The notes below the pieces were generated by a model, which saw only the letters and a program-made list of their open reading frames with translations, was not told the DNA's origin and did not search any database. Of a stretch of 64,000 nt of DNA, positions 52,107 to 61,416 are shown piece after piece; position 1 is the stretch's first letter, and each line of letters opens with the position of its first letter. Source of the DNA: Dyella mobilis (GTDB lineage: Bacteria; Pseudomonadota; Gammaproteobacteria; Xanthomonadales; Rhodanobacteraceae); contig NZ_JADIKF010000039.1 of NCBI RefSeq assembly GCF_016904945.1, positions 1 through 64,000 on the forward strand, written 5' to 3'. Position numbers and translations under genes: made by a program.

Positions 52107-53244
52107 GTGAATGATTCTCGAATAATTGGCGATAGATGTCTGCGTAGCGGCCGGCGCAGTCGTCCCAGGTGCCAAACTCTTGCAACGCCCATCTTCGGGC
52201 TTCGTGCCCGAACGACCGGTTAGTTGATGGGTCTTCCAATCGCTCTACGGCGCGTTCATATTCTTGAGGCGACTCGCACAAAAATCCTGTGCTGCCGTGT
52301 GAAACAATGCTGGCGTGCGCCGACATGGAGGAAGCTATGATGGGGAGGCCGGAAGCCATGGCTTCAAGCATTACTTGCGGGCGGCCTTCCGCGTGGCGGC
52401 TCAGCGTAATCAGTCCACAGGCGTTTGGAAACCATTTTGCAGCGAGATCGTCGGGTGATGCCGAGCCGTGGTAATGGACCCATGAAGGAATTGATATCTG
52501 TTCCTGCATCGGGCCAAATAGATGCAATTCACGCTGAGTCTGTTGAAAGATTTTTTCCGACCATTCGAATAGTGGGCCTAGCTTGTCGTGGGTGAGACGA
52601 GTAACGGCGAGCCAGGGCTTGGGTTGTGAAGAGTCGATCTGACGCTCAATGTCGTACCAGCATTTGTCAATGCCAAATGATATGGGTCGAACGCGCGCGA
52701 CATCGCCGAAAGCCGCTTCAAGAGGTGCCTGCATCCATTCCGCATTAGGGCAGATGGTGACCCTCCTGTTTTTCATGACCCGACGGAGCAACGGTCGTAC
52801 TAGAGGAAGCTTCAGTAGTTTCAGATCGTTTCCAAGAGCGGTGATGACGGCAGGTTTTCCATCGTCGGGAAGAGGCAAGGCGCACTGCAGCCAGTTGATG
52901 TGATAGATGTCGTTGTGGGATTCGCGCTCATAGGCCTTTCGAAGCCTGTAGAGCAGTACAAATGGCGCGCTCATGGCTTTAACGCCGCCGCTGCGAACGA
53001 GATGCGAGATGCCGCCCGCCGCCATTAGACGAGACAGCCAGACATCATCGGAAATATTTGTGACTGATTGCACATCGGGCGGCAATTCGCCCGGTGGTGC
53101 CCAGATGCTTAATTTGACGTGTTCCAACCGGCTTAGTCCGCCCGCGACGTGACGAATGAATACACCACGCCAGTCTTTGAGGTCTTTGGGATAGGACGTG
53201 CTGATGAATAGGATGCGCATATTGTCAGGGAGGATGGCTGTCAT
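52099..53244 (-). CDS. Family 4 glycosyltransferase
   Basis: 381 aa from ATG at 53244; ATG at 53220 (MRILFISTSYP) is an alternative that begins right at the first beta strand. GT-B fold with the C-terminal donor motif EGRPQVMLEAMASGLPIIAS (E-x7-E) and TGFLCESPQEYERAVERL. Acts in the cytoplasm on a lipid-linked glycan. Stop overlaps the epimerase start. Confidence 0.87.
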   Translation of the reverse strand: MTAILPDNMRILFISTSYPKDLKDWRGVFIRHVAGGLSRLEHVKLSIWAPPGELPPDVQSVTNISDDVWLSRLMAAGGISHLVRSGGVKAMSAPFVLLYRLRKAYERESHNDIYHINWLQCALPLPDDGKPAVITALGNDLKLLKLPLVRPLLRRVMKNRRVTICPNAEWMQAPLEAAFGDVARVRPISFGIDKCWYDIERQIDSSQPKPWLAVTRLTHDKLGPLFEWSEKIFQQTQRELHLFGPMQEQISIPSWVHYHGSASPDDLAAKWFPNACGLITLSRHAEGRPQVMLEAMASGLPIIASSMSAHASIVSHGSTGFLCESPQEYERAVERLEDPSTNRSFGHEARRWALQEFGTWDDCAGRYADIYRQLFENHSHA

Positions 53245-53321
53245 GGTGGAATGCTGGTCGGACCTGACGCGTGGTTTCAAATATTGAGCTAACGCTTATC
53301 GTTGACCGCTATGTCAATTGT

Positions 53322-55418
53322 TCAAGGAACAGAGGACTGGCCTGGTGTCACCTGGTTACGCATGCCGGGAAGCGCCTGTAGTTCGTTCAAGCTGTCAGTC
53401 AATCGCCCCCCGATATTCAGCAATCGCAGTTGCGCAAGCGATGCGTTGGCTTCGCCATACTTGCCTTCGGCGGCGAGCATGCGTATCAGGGAAATTCGGT
53501 AGGCGGGCTCAGTAGGGGCCTTGCCGACAGCCTCGGCCAGATACTGTTCTCCCTGTGCTTCATTCCGAAGAATGTTCCAGGAATAGTCGCCGTACATTGC
53601 CAGGAGTCGAGCACTGGGCTGGGGGTGGGTGAGGGCTGCTTCGAATGCTTTGCCAAGATATTCCTGCGGAAAAATGCAGGTTTTGTCTCTTAGGCATTCA
53701 GTAAGCGTTTGCAGGGAGCTTTCGTCCTGAACGGCGATTCGGTGCGTTTTTAGCTTTTGATCCATGCTTGACCACCATTTCGCTTTGGTGGGCATGCCCA
53801 TTCTCGAGCTCATGAATATCAGGGCTTGTTCGGGAAGCACGGACGAACCCGGAATACTGGCCGCGTGCTCAAGCGCGGAGTAGGCGAGCAATGTAAACGG
53901 TGAGTTTGGGTTGTAGTGAGAATAAATGACGTAAGTACGGCCAAGCTCATATTGAGCGCGTGGCGAATATGGATCGCGCGCGGCTAACGCTTCGGCCAAT
54001 CTGAGGGGATCTCCCCATGCGCACGCGGTTATGGTTGTGAGAGTGGTCCAATAGGTTATTAGGCTGATTAACAGCACTGCTAGCAATCGCCTTACTCGAT
54101 AGTTGTCGGCACCTACCTGTTGCGACCCTTCTGGGGCAAGCAGCGGAACCACCACCAGCATCAGGCCGAAGCTGGCGAAGTAGTTACGATGTTCATAGAC
54201 CAGTTCCAGGGGAATGATCGTTGCAGTGAGGACGTGGCAGGCCAGGTAAAAGGCAATGCCCAAGGTGATTAAAGGGCGTCGCTTGCGTAGCCATAGAGCG
54301 AGAGCTACGAGCATGGCTAATGCGATGAGGCTTGTTAGAGTAGTCCAGGGAGACAGCAAATCGGTCGAAAGTGCAATGTCGTCGTGATAGAACGACAGCG
54401 TGTCAATCGTTGGAAAGAGTATCCAGCCGATGTAGTCGACAACTACCCTGGCTTCTGTGAGTAGGCGGGTATGCAGCGTAAAGTCGCGGGTTGCCCAAGA
54501 GGCGGGATTCAGGATTCCCGGCAGTAACCACGCAAGTCCAAGGCCTAATGGAAGCCACAGAGTCACTACAAATAACGTGATGATGCGAACGTCGTGACGC
54601 GATCTCGGCGGGGCGGTATGGTGCTGGTCTTCGAAATCTTTGCCGTGGTTGCCGACACGGGAGAATCCAAATAGCGCCCACTCGCATAGAAAGGCATAGA
54701 GCGGAAGCATTACGGCTGTTTCTTTTGCGGTCGCGCCCATTGCGGTCGCGCCTATTAGGCTTACCGTGCAAAGTGCAATCGCGCCTAAATTATTCGCAGA
54801 TGGAAGCGTCAGCAATTTTACGCGACCATGCACATACCCAATCAACCCTAGCAAGACAAACAGATTTGCCAGGCTCTCCATGCGTTGGACTGTATAGAGA
54901 ACGGCAGTGAGGTTAATTGGCAGCAACAGCCAGGATGCCGCTACCCAGGCGGCGATTGTTTCAGCACTACGTTCTGAGGCATGCGGGCGTGCTGACTTCA
55001 AAAGCAGTCGGGAGAGAAAGAAAACGAGACAACCGTTGAGCAGATGAATAATTAGGTTGGTGGCCTTCATCCAATAGGGATCGAGGCCAGTGAAGCTGTA
55101 ATTGAGCGCAAAGCTCAATGACGCCAATGGGCGCTTGAAGTCGCTCGATGGTGACGACAATGCTGCGCGCACCAGCGACGCTGTATCGAGCTGGTTTGGC
55201 TGTACCCCGGGGTTGTCGACGATATTGGGATAGTCATCAAATAGCCAACCGCCGGAGAGCCCAGGCCAATAGGCCATAGTCGTCAGGCAAAGTGCAGCGA
55301 GCAACAGCAGTCGTCCATTGAACCAGTTGGCCCGGAAGATGCTCGCCTGCCTTCCGAGATGAAGTTTCGGCGGCGGTTCCGCTGTTGCTTGAGTTGTGTG
55401 GTCAGACGTTGGGCTCAT
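53322..55418 (-). CDS. GT-C-like polytopic membrane protein with TPR-type C-terminus (paralogue 2)
   Basis: 698 aa. The first helix is followed by WPGLSGGWLFDDYPNIVDNPGV, with the acidic pair typical of GT-C active sites; then RPLASLSFALNYSFTGLDPYWMK and NLIIHLLNGCLVFFLSRLLL. About ten to twelve helices, then a soluble region (~490-698) with TPR-like helices. PLELVYEHRNYFASFGLML is shared with paralogue 3 (PLELVFEHRNYPALLGIVI). Probably glycosyltransfer in the periplasm; acceptor unknown, pilin suspected from location. Confidence 0.7.
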   Translation of the reverse strand: MSPTSDHTTQATAEPPPKLHLGRQASIFRANWFNGRLLLLAALCLTTMAYWPGLSGGWLFDDYPNIVDNPGVQPNQLDTASLVRAALSSPSSDFKRPLASLSFALNYSFTGLDPYWMKATNLIIHLLNGCLVFFLSRLLLKSARPHASERSAETIAAWVAASWLLLPINLTAVLYTVQRMESLANLFVLLGLIGYVHGRVKLLTLPSANNLGAIALCTVSLIGATAMGATAKETAVMLPLYAFLCEWALFGFSRVGNHGKDFEDQHHTAPPRSRHDVRIITLFVVTLWLPLGLGLAWLLPGILNPASWATRDFTLHTRLLTEARVVVDYIGWILFPTIDTLSFYHDDIALSTDLLSPWTTLTSLIALAMLVALALWLRKRRPLITLGIAFYLACHVLTATIIPLELVYEHRNYFASFGLMLVVVPLLAPEGSQQVGADNYRVRRLLAVLLISLITYWTTLTTITACAWGDPLRLAEALAARDPYSPRAQYELGRTYVIYSHYNPNSPFTLLAYSALEHAASIPGSSVLPEQALIFMSSRMGMPTKAKWWSSMDQKLKTHRIAVQDESSLQTLTECLRDKTCIFPQEYLGKAFEAALTHPQPSARLLAMYGDYSWNILRNEAQGEQYLAEAVGKAPTEPAYRISLIRMLAAEGKYGEANASLAQLRLLNIGGRLTDSLNELQALPGMRNQVTPGQSSVP

Positions 55419-55484
55419 CGCCCTATCATAATGGCCGCCTGCTCGTAACGCTTAAGTGCGTGATACCGCTTGATATTGGCAGTA

Positions 55485-57437
55485 TCAGGTCCCGGATGGC
55501 TCGTTTTGGCGCTTCGTCGCAAGTTCGGCCTGGGACCGCAAGTTCAGGAGGGTTGGTGTATCGACCAAAGGCGGATGGATGCTCAATGCTTCGTCGATGA
55601 CTTCAACCGCTTCGCGGTCGAGATGATTTTGGATCAGATACCCCGCCAGCCCACTAGCGTAGTTGGGAACATCTTTTTGCAGGATCACGGCTTTTTTCCA
55701 TTCGGCAGTCGCTAGGGGGCGGTCTGCGAGTGGGCCTTGTGCCAGTTCTGCGTATTCCAGGTGAAGGCTCACCCGGTTGGGGTTGCGGCTAAGTGCAATC
55801 TGGTAAGCCAGCGCGAGTTGTTTTGCATCGATGTTTATGCCGTGGACGAGTCTGGCTTGTAACAGGCCATGGAGCGCCAGATAGGCTTCGGGCCCAAGCG
55901 GGGAGAACTGAAGCTTGTGATCCAGGCTTGACCACCAAGGGGTGCTGTCCAGCCCGGAATGATTGGCAGCTTGGATAATAAGGGCGTTTTCCAGCAAGGG
56001 GGATGCGTTTGGCAGCTTCGCGCCGCGCTCCAACTCATCAATGGCTAGCGAATAAATCGGTGAATTGGGGTTGTCGTTAGACAGCTCTACGAAGCGCCTT
56101 GCGAGATCCAGGGCGGCCCGTGGTGAGCAGGGGTTGTCTTGCGCGAGCGTCATGGCGAGTTGCACGGGGTTTCCCCACGTCGCAGCCCGCAAGGTAGTCA
56201 AAAAGCCCAGGTTTAGCAGGAGTACGCATGCAATCGTGGCTGCGAGTCGTGGAGGCCTTTGGCGAGTGGCCAGCCAAAGCAGGTCGGTGGCGGCTATGAC
56301 GATTCCCAGCAGCGCGGGGTAGTTGCGATGCTCGAACACAAGCTCAAGCGGTATCGGACTGCTGGTCAGTGCGTGCGCCACGAAAAACCAGCCTATGCCG
56401 AGCGCGATCAAGGGGCGGCGTGAGCGCACGGCTACGGCTAGCCCAGCCAGTCCGAGCAATAGCAGCCCACTCAACAATGTCGTGGACGGATCGAGCCATC
56501 CGGCGGAAGCGGCGTAGTTGTCATAGTAGAAATGCAACTGGCTGGGTAGCGGGAGTATGCACCAAGCCAAATACATCGACAGCACGCGAAGCTGCGTGAG
56601 TTCGCGTTGCCATGCGCTGTAATCGCGCTTGGCGTAGGCCTCGGCGGTTGCGTAATGAGGCAGCAGGTAGCCTACAAAAATAACCAGTGTAGCTACACAG
56701 CCCGCGGCATAGAGGATCTTCCAGGCTCTGCAGGTGCTGGGCCGCGATGCTCTGAATCGCAATACAGTGAGCTCTAGCAAAAAGGCGTAGCCTGGCGCGA
56801 GCACGGCGGTTTGCTTGAAACAATAGCCTGTCAGGATTGCTATGCCGCTTAACAGCAGCCATGGCCATGCAAGTTGTCCTGTTTGCTGTCGTTGCCGAGC
56901 CTGCCAGTAAGCGAGCAGTGCGAGCAGTGTGAAGGTGAAGCCCAACAGCTCCATCCGTTGCACGACATACATCACTGTAGAAACTTGTAGAGGGTGGATG
57001 GCCCAGGCCAGGGCGATTCCAGAGGCCCAGATGTCGGTATCCGGAGATTCGACGCGCATGAAGTCGGTCTGGGTTTTCAGCCACGCAGCCGCAAGCAAGC
57101 GGCGGACGAGCAACCAGACCAAGAGGGTGTTTAGTAAATGGATTGCCAGGTTGAGCGTCTTGAAACCCCAGGTACTGCCGCCGAGAGCGTAATTCAGCGC
57201 ATAACTGAACATGGCCAGGGGGCGCTGCGTATTGGAGTTGGACCAATCCCATAGGCTCTGCCATGCCTGCCAGTGCCAGCCCGAGACGTGGACGGCAGGG
57301 TTCTCCGCGAAAATGGGGTAGTCGTCGAAGATGAAGCCGCCACTGAGTCCTGGCCAAAACACCAGTGCCGTTATTGCCAGCAAGGCAAACAGTTGCGAGA
57401 TTAGGATAAAACGACTGCGGTAAGAGCGCTCTTGCAT
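55485..57437 (-). CDS. GT-C-like polytopic membrane protein with TPR-type C-terminus (paralogue 3)
   Basis: 650 aa from ATG at 57437. WPGLSGGFIFDDYPIFAENPAV and RPLAMFSYALNYALGGSTWGF match paralogue 2 in order and spacing; NLAIHLLNTLLVWLLVRRLL follows. Soluble C-terminal ~200 residues end in TPR-like LALAYQIALSRNPNRVSLHLEY. Lies directly downstream of pilA1, with only a short hairpin between them, so it may be transcribed by read-through from the pilin promoter. That supports a pilin-modifying role. Confidence 0.72.
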   Translation of the reverse strand: MQERSYRSRFILISQLFALLAITALVFWPGLSGGFIFDDYPIFAENPAVHVSGWHWQAWQSLWDWSNSNTQRPLAMFSYALNYALGGSTWGFKTLNLAIHLLNTLLVWLLVRRLLAAAWLKTQTDFMRVESPDTDIWASGIALAWAIHPLQVSTVMYVVQRMELLGFTFTLLALLAYWQARQRQQTGQLAWPWLLLSGIAILTGYCFKQTAVLAPGYAFLLELTVLRFRASRPSTCRAWKILYAAGCVATLVIFVGYLLPHYATAEAYAKRDYSAWQRELTQLRVLSMYLAWCILPLPSQLHFYYDNYAASAGWLDPSTTLLSGLLLLGLAGLAVAVRSRRPLIALGIGWFFVAHALTSSPIPLELVFEHRNYPALLGIVIAATDLLWLATRQRPPRLAATIACVLLLNLGFLTTLRAATWGNPVQLAMTLAQDNPCSPRAALDLARRFVELSNDNPNSPIYSLAIDELERGAKLPNASPLLENALIIQAANHSGLDSTPWWSSLDHKLQFSPLGPEAYLALHGLLQARLVHGINIDAKQLALAYQIALSRNPNRVSLHLEYAELAQGPLADRPLATAEWKKAVILQKDVPNYASGLAGYLIQNHLDREAVEVIDEALSIHPPLVDTPTLLNLRSQAELATKRQNEPSGT

Positions 57438-57466
57438 AACCGATCATTGCATTTGGGTGAAATGAC

Positions 57467-57490
57467 AAAGGCCGCCATGTGGCGGCCTTT
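57467..57490 (-). terminator. Hairpin between pilA1 and the paralogue-3 gene
   Basis: AAAGGCCGCC / GGCGGCCTTT, a perfect 10-bp stem with a 4-nt loop, followed on the minus strand by only three Ts. A leaky terminator would give high pilin and low enzyme expression. Confidence 0.6.
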
Positions 57491-57522
57491 GCAGTCAAGC
57501 ATTAGTTGCTCAATGCTTAAAC

Positions 57523-57966
57523 TTACTGGCAGCTGGCCGGAGCATACTTGTCGATGGCTGCCGTTACCGAGCAGGACCATGCGCCGCTCGCCGAGCGGGT
57601 CCAAACCAACGAGGCGCTCGCAGCGGTAAGGGCGGTATTGGCATGGTCGCCGAAAGTGGAAGTGATCGTTGCCACCGGCGCGCTAGTCATGACAATGACC
57701 GGTTTGCCACCGGTACCGGCAGCACCCAGCAGGTCGGACGTGGTCGCCGTCGAAAGGCAAGGGCTCGTGCCGACAGCCGTAATGCCGTTATTGAGGCAAT
57801 CTTCGACCACCACTTTCTGGTCGCCAGTTTCGCCCATCACGCGGGTGACCTGCGAGCGGATAACGTAATTCTGGTACTGCGGAATGGCGATAGCCGCCAG
57901 GATGGCGATGATCGCGACCACGATCATCAGTTCGATCAGGGTAAAGCCCTTCTGCACGCTCTTCAT
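57523..57966 (-). CDS. pilA: Type IV major pilin (copy 1)
   Basis: 147 aa from ATG at 57966, preceded by AGAGGAA. Short leader MKSVQKG, then [20 protein letters not shown], the class IVa prepilin signature; PilD cuts after Gly7 and Glu5 of the mature protein is present. Two C-terminal Cys (CSVTA ... ASCQ) can form the D-loop disulfide. Ser/Thr/Ala-rich, so O-glycosylation sites are plentiful. Confidence 0.95.
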   Translation of the reverse strand: MKSVQKGFTLIELMIVVAIIAILAAIAIPQYQNYVIRSQVTRVMGETGDQKVVVEDCLNNGITAVGTSPCLSTATTSDLLGAAGTGGKPVIVMTSAPVATITSTFGDHANTALTAASASLVWTRSASGAWSCSVTAAIDKYAPASCQ

Positions 57967-58293
57967 GATGGTTCCTCTGTTTAGGTCGAAATGACCGTTT
58001 TTAGTCGCCCCCTGCGCCCCGCCCGGGCATCGCTTGTTGCGGTGCCGGCCCCAACACGAGGTCAGGAACAATCAGGAAGCTCTCGCTAGCGGTAGCACTA
58101 TGTATGCCATACCTCCTGCTCCTGGCTAGCCCCGTGACGGGAGGTGGAGGGATTGTGCATGGGGTCTCAGTACCCAACAAGCGCTTGATGGGACGCAAAG
58201 GGCGGAACTGTGGACTATGTCGAATAGCGCGGGGTGGAATGGACCCTCCTGGGCAGAGAGTGACGTGATTGGTCACTGCCTATTGGGTCAACG
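57967..58293. promoter_or_regulatory. Intergenic region between the two pilin genes
   Basis: 327 bp, no gene. It holds the sigma-54 site for pilA1 (58094-58109) and a small hairpin just past the pilA2 stop (AGTGAC/GTCACT, 58258-58276) that may end that transcript. The long gap suggests binding sites for an enhancer protein such as PilR, which I cannot pinpoint. Confidence 0.5.
58094..58109 (-). promoter_or_regulatory. Sigma-54 (-24/-12) promoter of pilA1
   Basis: On the minus strand: TGGCATACATAGTGCT. GG and GC are exactly 10 nt apart (consensus TGGCACG-N4-TTGC). It lies 128 bp before the pilA1 ATG. Confidence 0.6.
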
Positions 58294-58731
58294 TCACTCC
58301 GTGCAGTCAGGGGGCAGGGCCGCACTGGGCAGGTTGGCCGCGATGCACTGCCAACTGCCGCTGGCGCTTCGCTGCCAGGTGATCGTGCTGGTGCCGTTGG
58401 TTATCAGGGTTGATGAGTTGATCAGCGTGCAGGTGATGCTGCCCTGACCATTGGTGAGCGGCGATGACGAAATGAGGCAGCGCGGTGTGGTTGGTTGAAG
58501 GTTGAGGTTATTGACATCCGTATAGGTGCCATTGGTCTGAACGCCGGAGTCGATCAGCAGTTCATAGGCAGTGCGCCCAGGGGTGATGTCCGCCAGACCG
58601 GCAGTAACTTGCGAGCGAGCCACATAGACCTCGTACTGCGGTATGGCAATAGCCGCCAAAATGGCAATGATCGCCACCACGATCATCAACTCGATCAAGG
58701 TAAATCCTGCGGTGGTGCGTCGGTCCGACAT
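58294..58731 (-). CDS. pilA: Type IV major pilin (copy 2)
   Basis: 145 aa from ATG at 58731. Leader MSDRRTTAG, then [20 protein letters not shown] with Glu5. The N-terminal 30 residues are almost identical to copy 1, but the globular part differs ([15 protein letters not shown]). C-terminal disulfide Cys pair (WQCIAA ... PPDCTE). Two different pilins give scope for mixed or alternate pili. Confidence 0.95.
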   Translation of the reverse strand: MSDRRTTAGFTLIELMIVVAIIAILAAIAIPQYEVYVARSQVTAGLADITPGRTAYELLIDSGVQTNGTYTDVNNLNLQPTTPRCLISSSPLTNGQGSITCTLINSSTLITNGTSTITWQRSASGSWQCIAANLPSAALPPDCTE

Positions 58732-58763
58732 ATCGTTTTCCCCTGTGTATCGGCCGTTTAGTC

Positions 58764-58778
58764 GCACGTTCTGTGCCA
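58764..58778 (-). promoter_or_regulatory. Sigma-54 (-24/-12) promoter of pilA2
   Basis: On the minus strand: TGGCACAGAACGTGC, matching TGGCAC at -24 and TGC at -12 with correct spacing, about 33 bp before the ATG. Pilin genes are classic RpoN/PilR targets in Pseudomonas and Xanthomonas. Confidence 0.75.
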
Positions 58779-58915
58779 AGCTTTTCCGGGGAATGTGATA
58801 GGTTCCGCGGTTCCGCGAGTGTCGGTTTTCCGCCACCCGGGCCGCCCGAGCTTGCGTGAAGCCGTCGCCCCCCTTACCGTCGGCGCCTTACCGCACTACC
58901 TCTCAAGGAGTTCCC

Positions 58916-61051
58916 ATGAAGCCCCTGTTTGCTGCGCTGATGCTGGCGTTGGCGCTCCCCGTTGCCGCGGCCCCCATGCCCAGCGGCGTGCCGGTCGAAA
59001 ACCACGGTCCGCATGCCTTCAACGTGCACGACCTGGTGATGATGGAGCGCGTCAGCGACCCGCAACTGTCGCCGGATGGCCGCTATGCGGCTTTCAGCGT
59101 GCGCAGTACCGATTACGCGGCCAACAAGGGGGTCAATGCGCTCTATGTGCTGGACCTGGGCAAGTCCGGCGCTCAGCCGGTGAAGCTGGCGGTGAAGGGG
59201 GCTTCTTCGGCCCGCTGGTCGTCCGACGGGCATAGCCTTTATTACGTGGCGGCCGCCGGTGACATCGCGCAACTGTGGCGGTTGGATATCTTTGCCGGCA
59301 AGAGCGGCCTGGATCTGTCATCGGCCAAGCCGGTGCAGATAAGCCACGGCCCGCTGGATATCGAGGACTACAAACTCTCGCCCGACGGCAAGAGCGTGCT
59401 GCTCTCCTACGCCGTGTTTACCGACTGCGACGACCTGGCCTGTACCAAGGAGCGCCTGGACGGCCGCGCCAAGGACAAATCCACCGGCACGCTCTACACC
59501 AAGCTGTTCGTGCGCCACTGGGATAACTGGTCCGACGGCCGCCGCGACCAGCTCTATATCGCCCGCTTCGGCGCCGACGGCAGCCTGCCGGCCGAACCCA
59601 CGCTGCTGAGCAAGGGCATCGACGGCGATATCCCCAGCAAGCCATTTGGCGACGAGAGCGAATTCTCCTACTCGCCGGATAGCAAGACGGTGTACTTCGA
59701 CGTACGCATCGCTGGCAACAGCGAGCCGTGGTCGACCAATTTCGACGTATATAAAGTACCGGCCGATGGTTCGGCCGCGCCGCAAAACCTCACCGCTGCC
59801 AACAAGGCCTGGGACGCTTTCCCGGTGCCCTCGCCGGACGGCAAGACGTTGTACTACCTGGCGATGAAAACCCCGGCCTTCGAGGCCGACCGCTTCGGCA
59901 TCATGGCCATGGACCTGTCCACCGGCAGCATTCGCGAGATCGACCCGTCCTGGGACCGCTCCCCCGGCAGCATGCAGGTCAGCGCTGACGGCAAAACCTT
60001 GTACGTCACGGCCGACGACGAAGGTCAGCACCCGCTGTTCGCCGTGGACGTGACCAGCGGCAAGGTCGACAAGCTGGTCTCCGATGGCTCGGTAAGCGCC
60101 TACAGCCTGGCAGGCGATCGCATCCTGCTGGCGCGCGATGACCTTAAGCGTCCGTCCGATCTCTACACGGTTTCCGCCGCGGGCAAAGACCTCAAGCAGG
60201 TAACGCATTTCAATGCCGAGCGCCTGAAGAACGCCAAGATGGGCGACGCCCAGTTCTTCACCTTCAAGGGCTGGAACAACGAAACCGTGCAGGGCTACGT
60301 GGTGAAGCCGGTGGACTACAAGGCCGGCCAGAAATACCCGGTCGCCTTCATCATCCATGGCGGTCCGCAAGGCGCGATGACCAACGATTGGAGCTACCGC
60401 TGGAATCCGCAGACCTACGCCGGCCAGGGCTTCGCTGTGGTCACCATCAACTTCCACGGTTCCACCGGTTACGGCCAGGCCTTCACCGACTCCATCTCGG
60501 GCGATTGGGGCGGCAAGCCGCTGGAAGACCTCAAGCTCGGCTGGCAAGCCGCACTGGATAAATACTCTTTCCTCGATAGCGATCGCGCCTGCGCCCTCGG
60601 TGCCAGCTATGGCGGCTACATGACGTACTGGATCGCCGGCGTGTGGAACAAACCGTGGAAGTGCCTGGTCGACCACGACGGCGTGTTCGACGCGCGCATG
60701 ATGTACTACGCCACCGAAGAACTGTGGTTCGAAGAACACGAAAACGGCGGCACACCGTTCAATGCGCCGGAGAACTACGAGAAGTTCAACCCGGTCAATC
60801 ACGTCAAGGATTGGCGCGTGCCGATGCTGGTGGTGCATTCCGGCCACGACTTCCGCATTCCCATCACCCAGGGCCTGGGCGCCTTCACCGCTTTGCAGCG
60901 TCAGGGCATTCCCAGCGAATTCCTCACCTTCCCGGATGAGAACCACTGGGTGCTCAAACCGCAGAACAGCGTGCTGTGGCACGAAACCGTCAACGCGTGG
61001 CTGAAAAAGTGGACCGCGCCCGACGCATCGTCCACCTCCACGACCAAGTAA
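58916..61051 (+). CDS. Secreted S9 family prolyl oligopeptidase / dipeptidyl-peptidase-like
   Basis: 711 aa from ATG at 58916, 5 nt after AAGGAG. Signal peptide LFAALMLALALPVAAAPMP. N-terminal propeller (~40-440) with SPDGRYAAFSV and SPDGKTLYYLAMK repeats; C-terminal alpha/beta hydrolase with nucleophile Ser in ALGASYGGYMTYW, Asp in VVHSGHDFRIP and His in FPDENHWVLKPQ. Cleaves peptides in the periplasm or outside; xanthomonads carry many of these. Divergent from the pilins. Confidence 0.94.
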   Translation: MKPLFAALMLALALPVAAAPMPSGVPVENHGPHAFNVHDLVMMERVSDPQLSPDGRYAAFSVRSTDYAANKGVNALYVLDLGKSGAQPVKLAVKGASSARWSSDGHSLYYVAAAGDIAQLWRLDIFAGKSGLDLSSAKPVQISHGPLDIEDYKLSPDGKSVLLSYAVFTDCDDLACTKERLDGRAKDKSTGTLYTKLFVRHWDNWSDGRRDQLYIARFGADGSLPAEPTLLSKGIDGDIPSKPFGDESEFSYSPDSKTVYFDVRIAGNSEPWSTNFDVYKVPADGSAAPQNLTAANKAWDAFPVPSPDGKTLYYLAMKTPAFEADRFGIMAMDLSTGSIREIDPSWDRSPGSMQVSADGKTLYVTADDEGQHPLFAVDVTSGKVDKLVSDGSVSAYSLAGDRILLARDDLKRPSDLYTVSAAGKDLKQVTHFNAERLKNAKMGDAQFFTFKGWNNETVQGYVVKPVDYKAGQKYPVAFIIHGGPQGAMTNDWSYRWNPQTYAGQGFAVVTINFHGSTGYGQAFTDSISGDWGGKPLEDLKLGWQAALDKYSFLDSDRACALGASYGGYMTYWIAGVWNKPWKCLVDHDGVFDARMMYYATEELWFEEHENGGTPFNAPENYEKFNPVNHVKDWRVPMLVVHSGHDFRIPITQGLGAFTALQRQGIPSEFLTFPDENHWVLKPQNSVLWHETVNAWLKKWTAPDASSTSTTK

Positions 61052-61416
61052 GACGTAGACGCTGGAGAACAAGCCTTTCCCTCTCCCCTTCGGGGAGAGG
61101 GCAGGGTGAGGGGCCACTCTTGCGCGACTTTTCCGAAGGAAAAGCTTTTCCTTCCCGCTTTTCAGCGATCCCACATCAGCGCACGCCTCAGTACCGCAAG
61201 CAAACCCCGATTCCCCCAGCGCCCACACGTACAAAACCTGCCATCGATCCCCTACACGGGTCCCGCGCGCTCATTTGATAAATTGGCACCGTCATCAACG
61301 CGAACGCTAACCAAGCAACGTCGATGACCCATGCAGCAATGTGTGGAAGTCGCGGACCGTGAGAGTAACGAGCTCCCACGATCCGCTAACCAAAACCAAC
61401 TCATAGGAAGTTGATC
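61052..61416. other. Intergenic region with terminator-like repeats
   Basis: About 365 bp without a gene. CCCTCTCCCC-TTC-GGGGAGAGGG (61079-61101) is a 10-bp hairpin of a type dispersed in many proteobacterial genomes, probably ending the peptidase transcript. A perfect 20-bp palindrome, GAAGGAAAAGCTTTTCCTTC, lies at 61135-61154. The rest should carry the promoter of the next gene. Confidence 0.55.
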
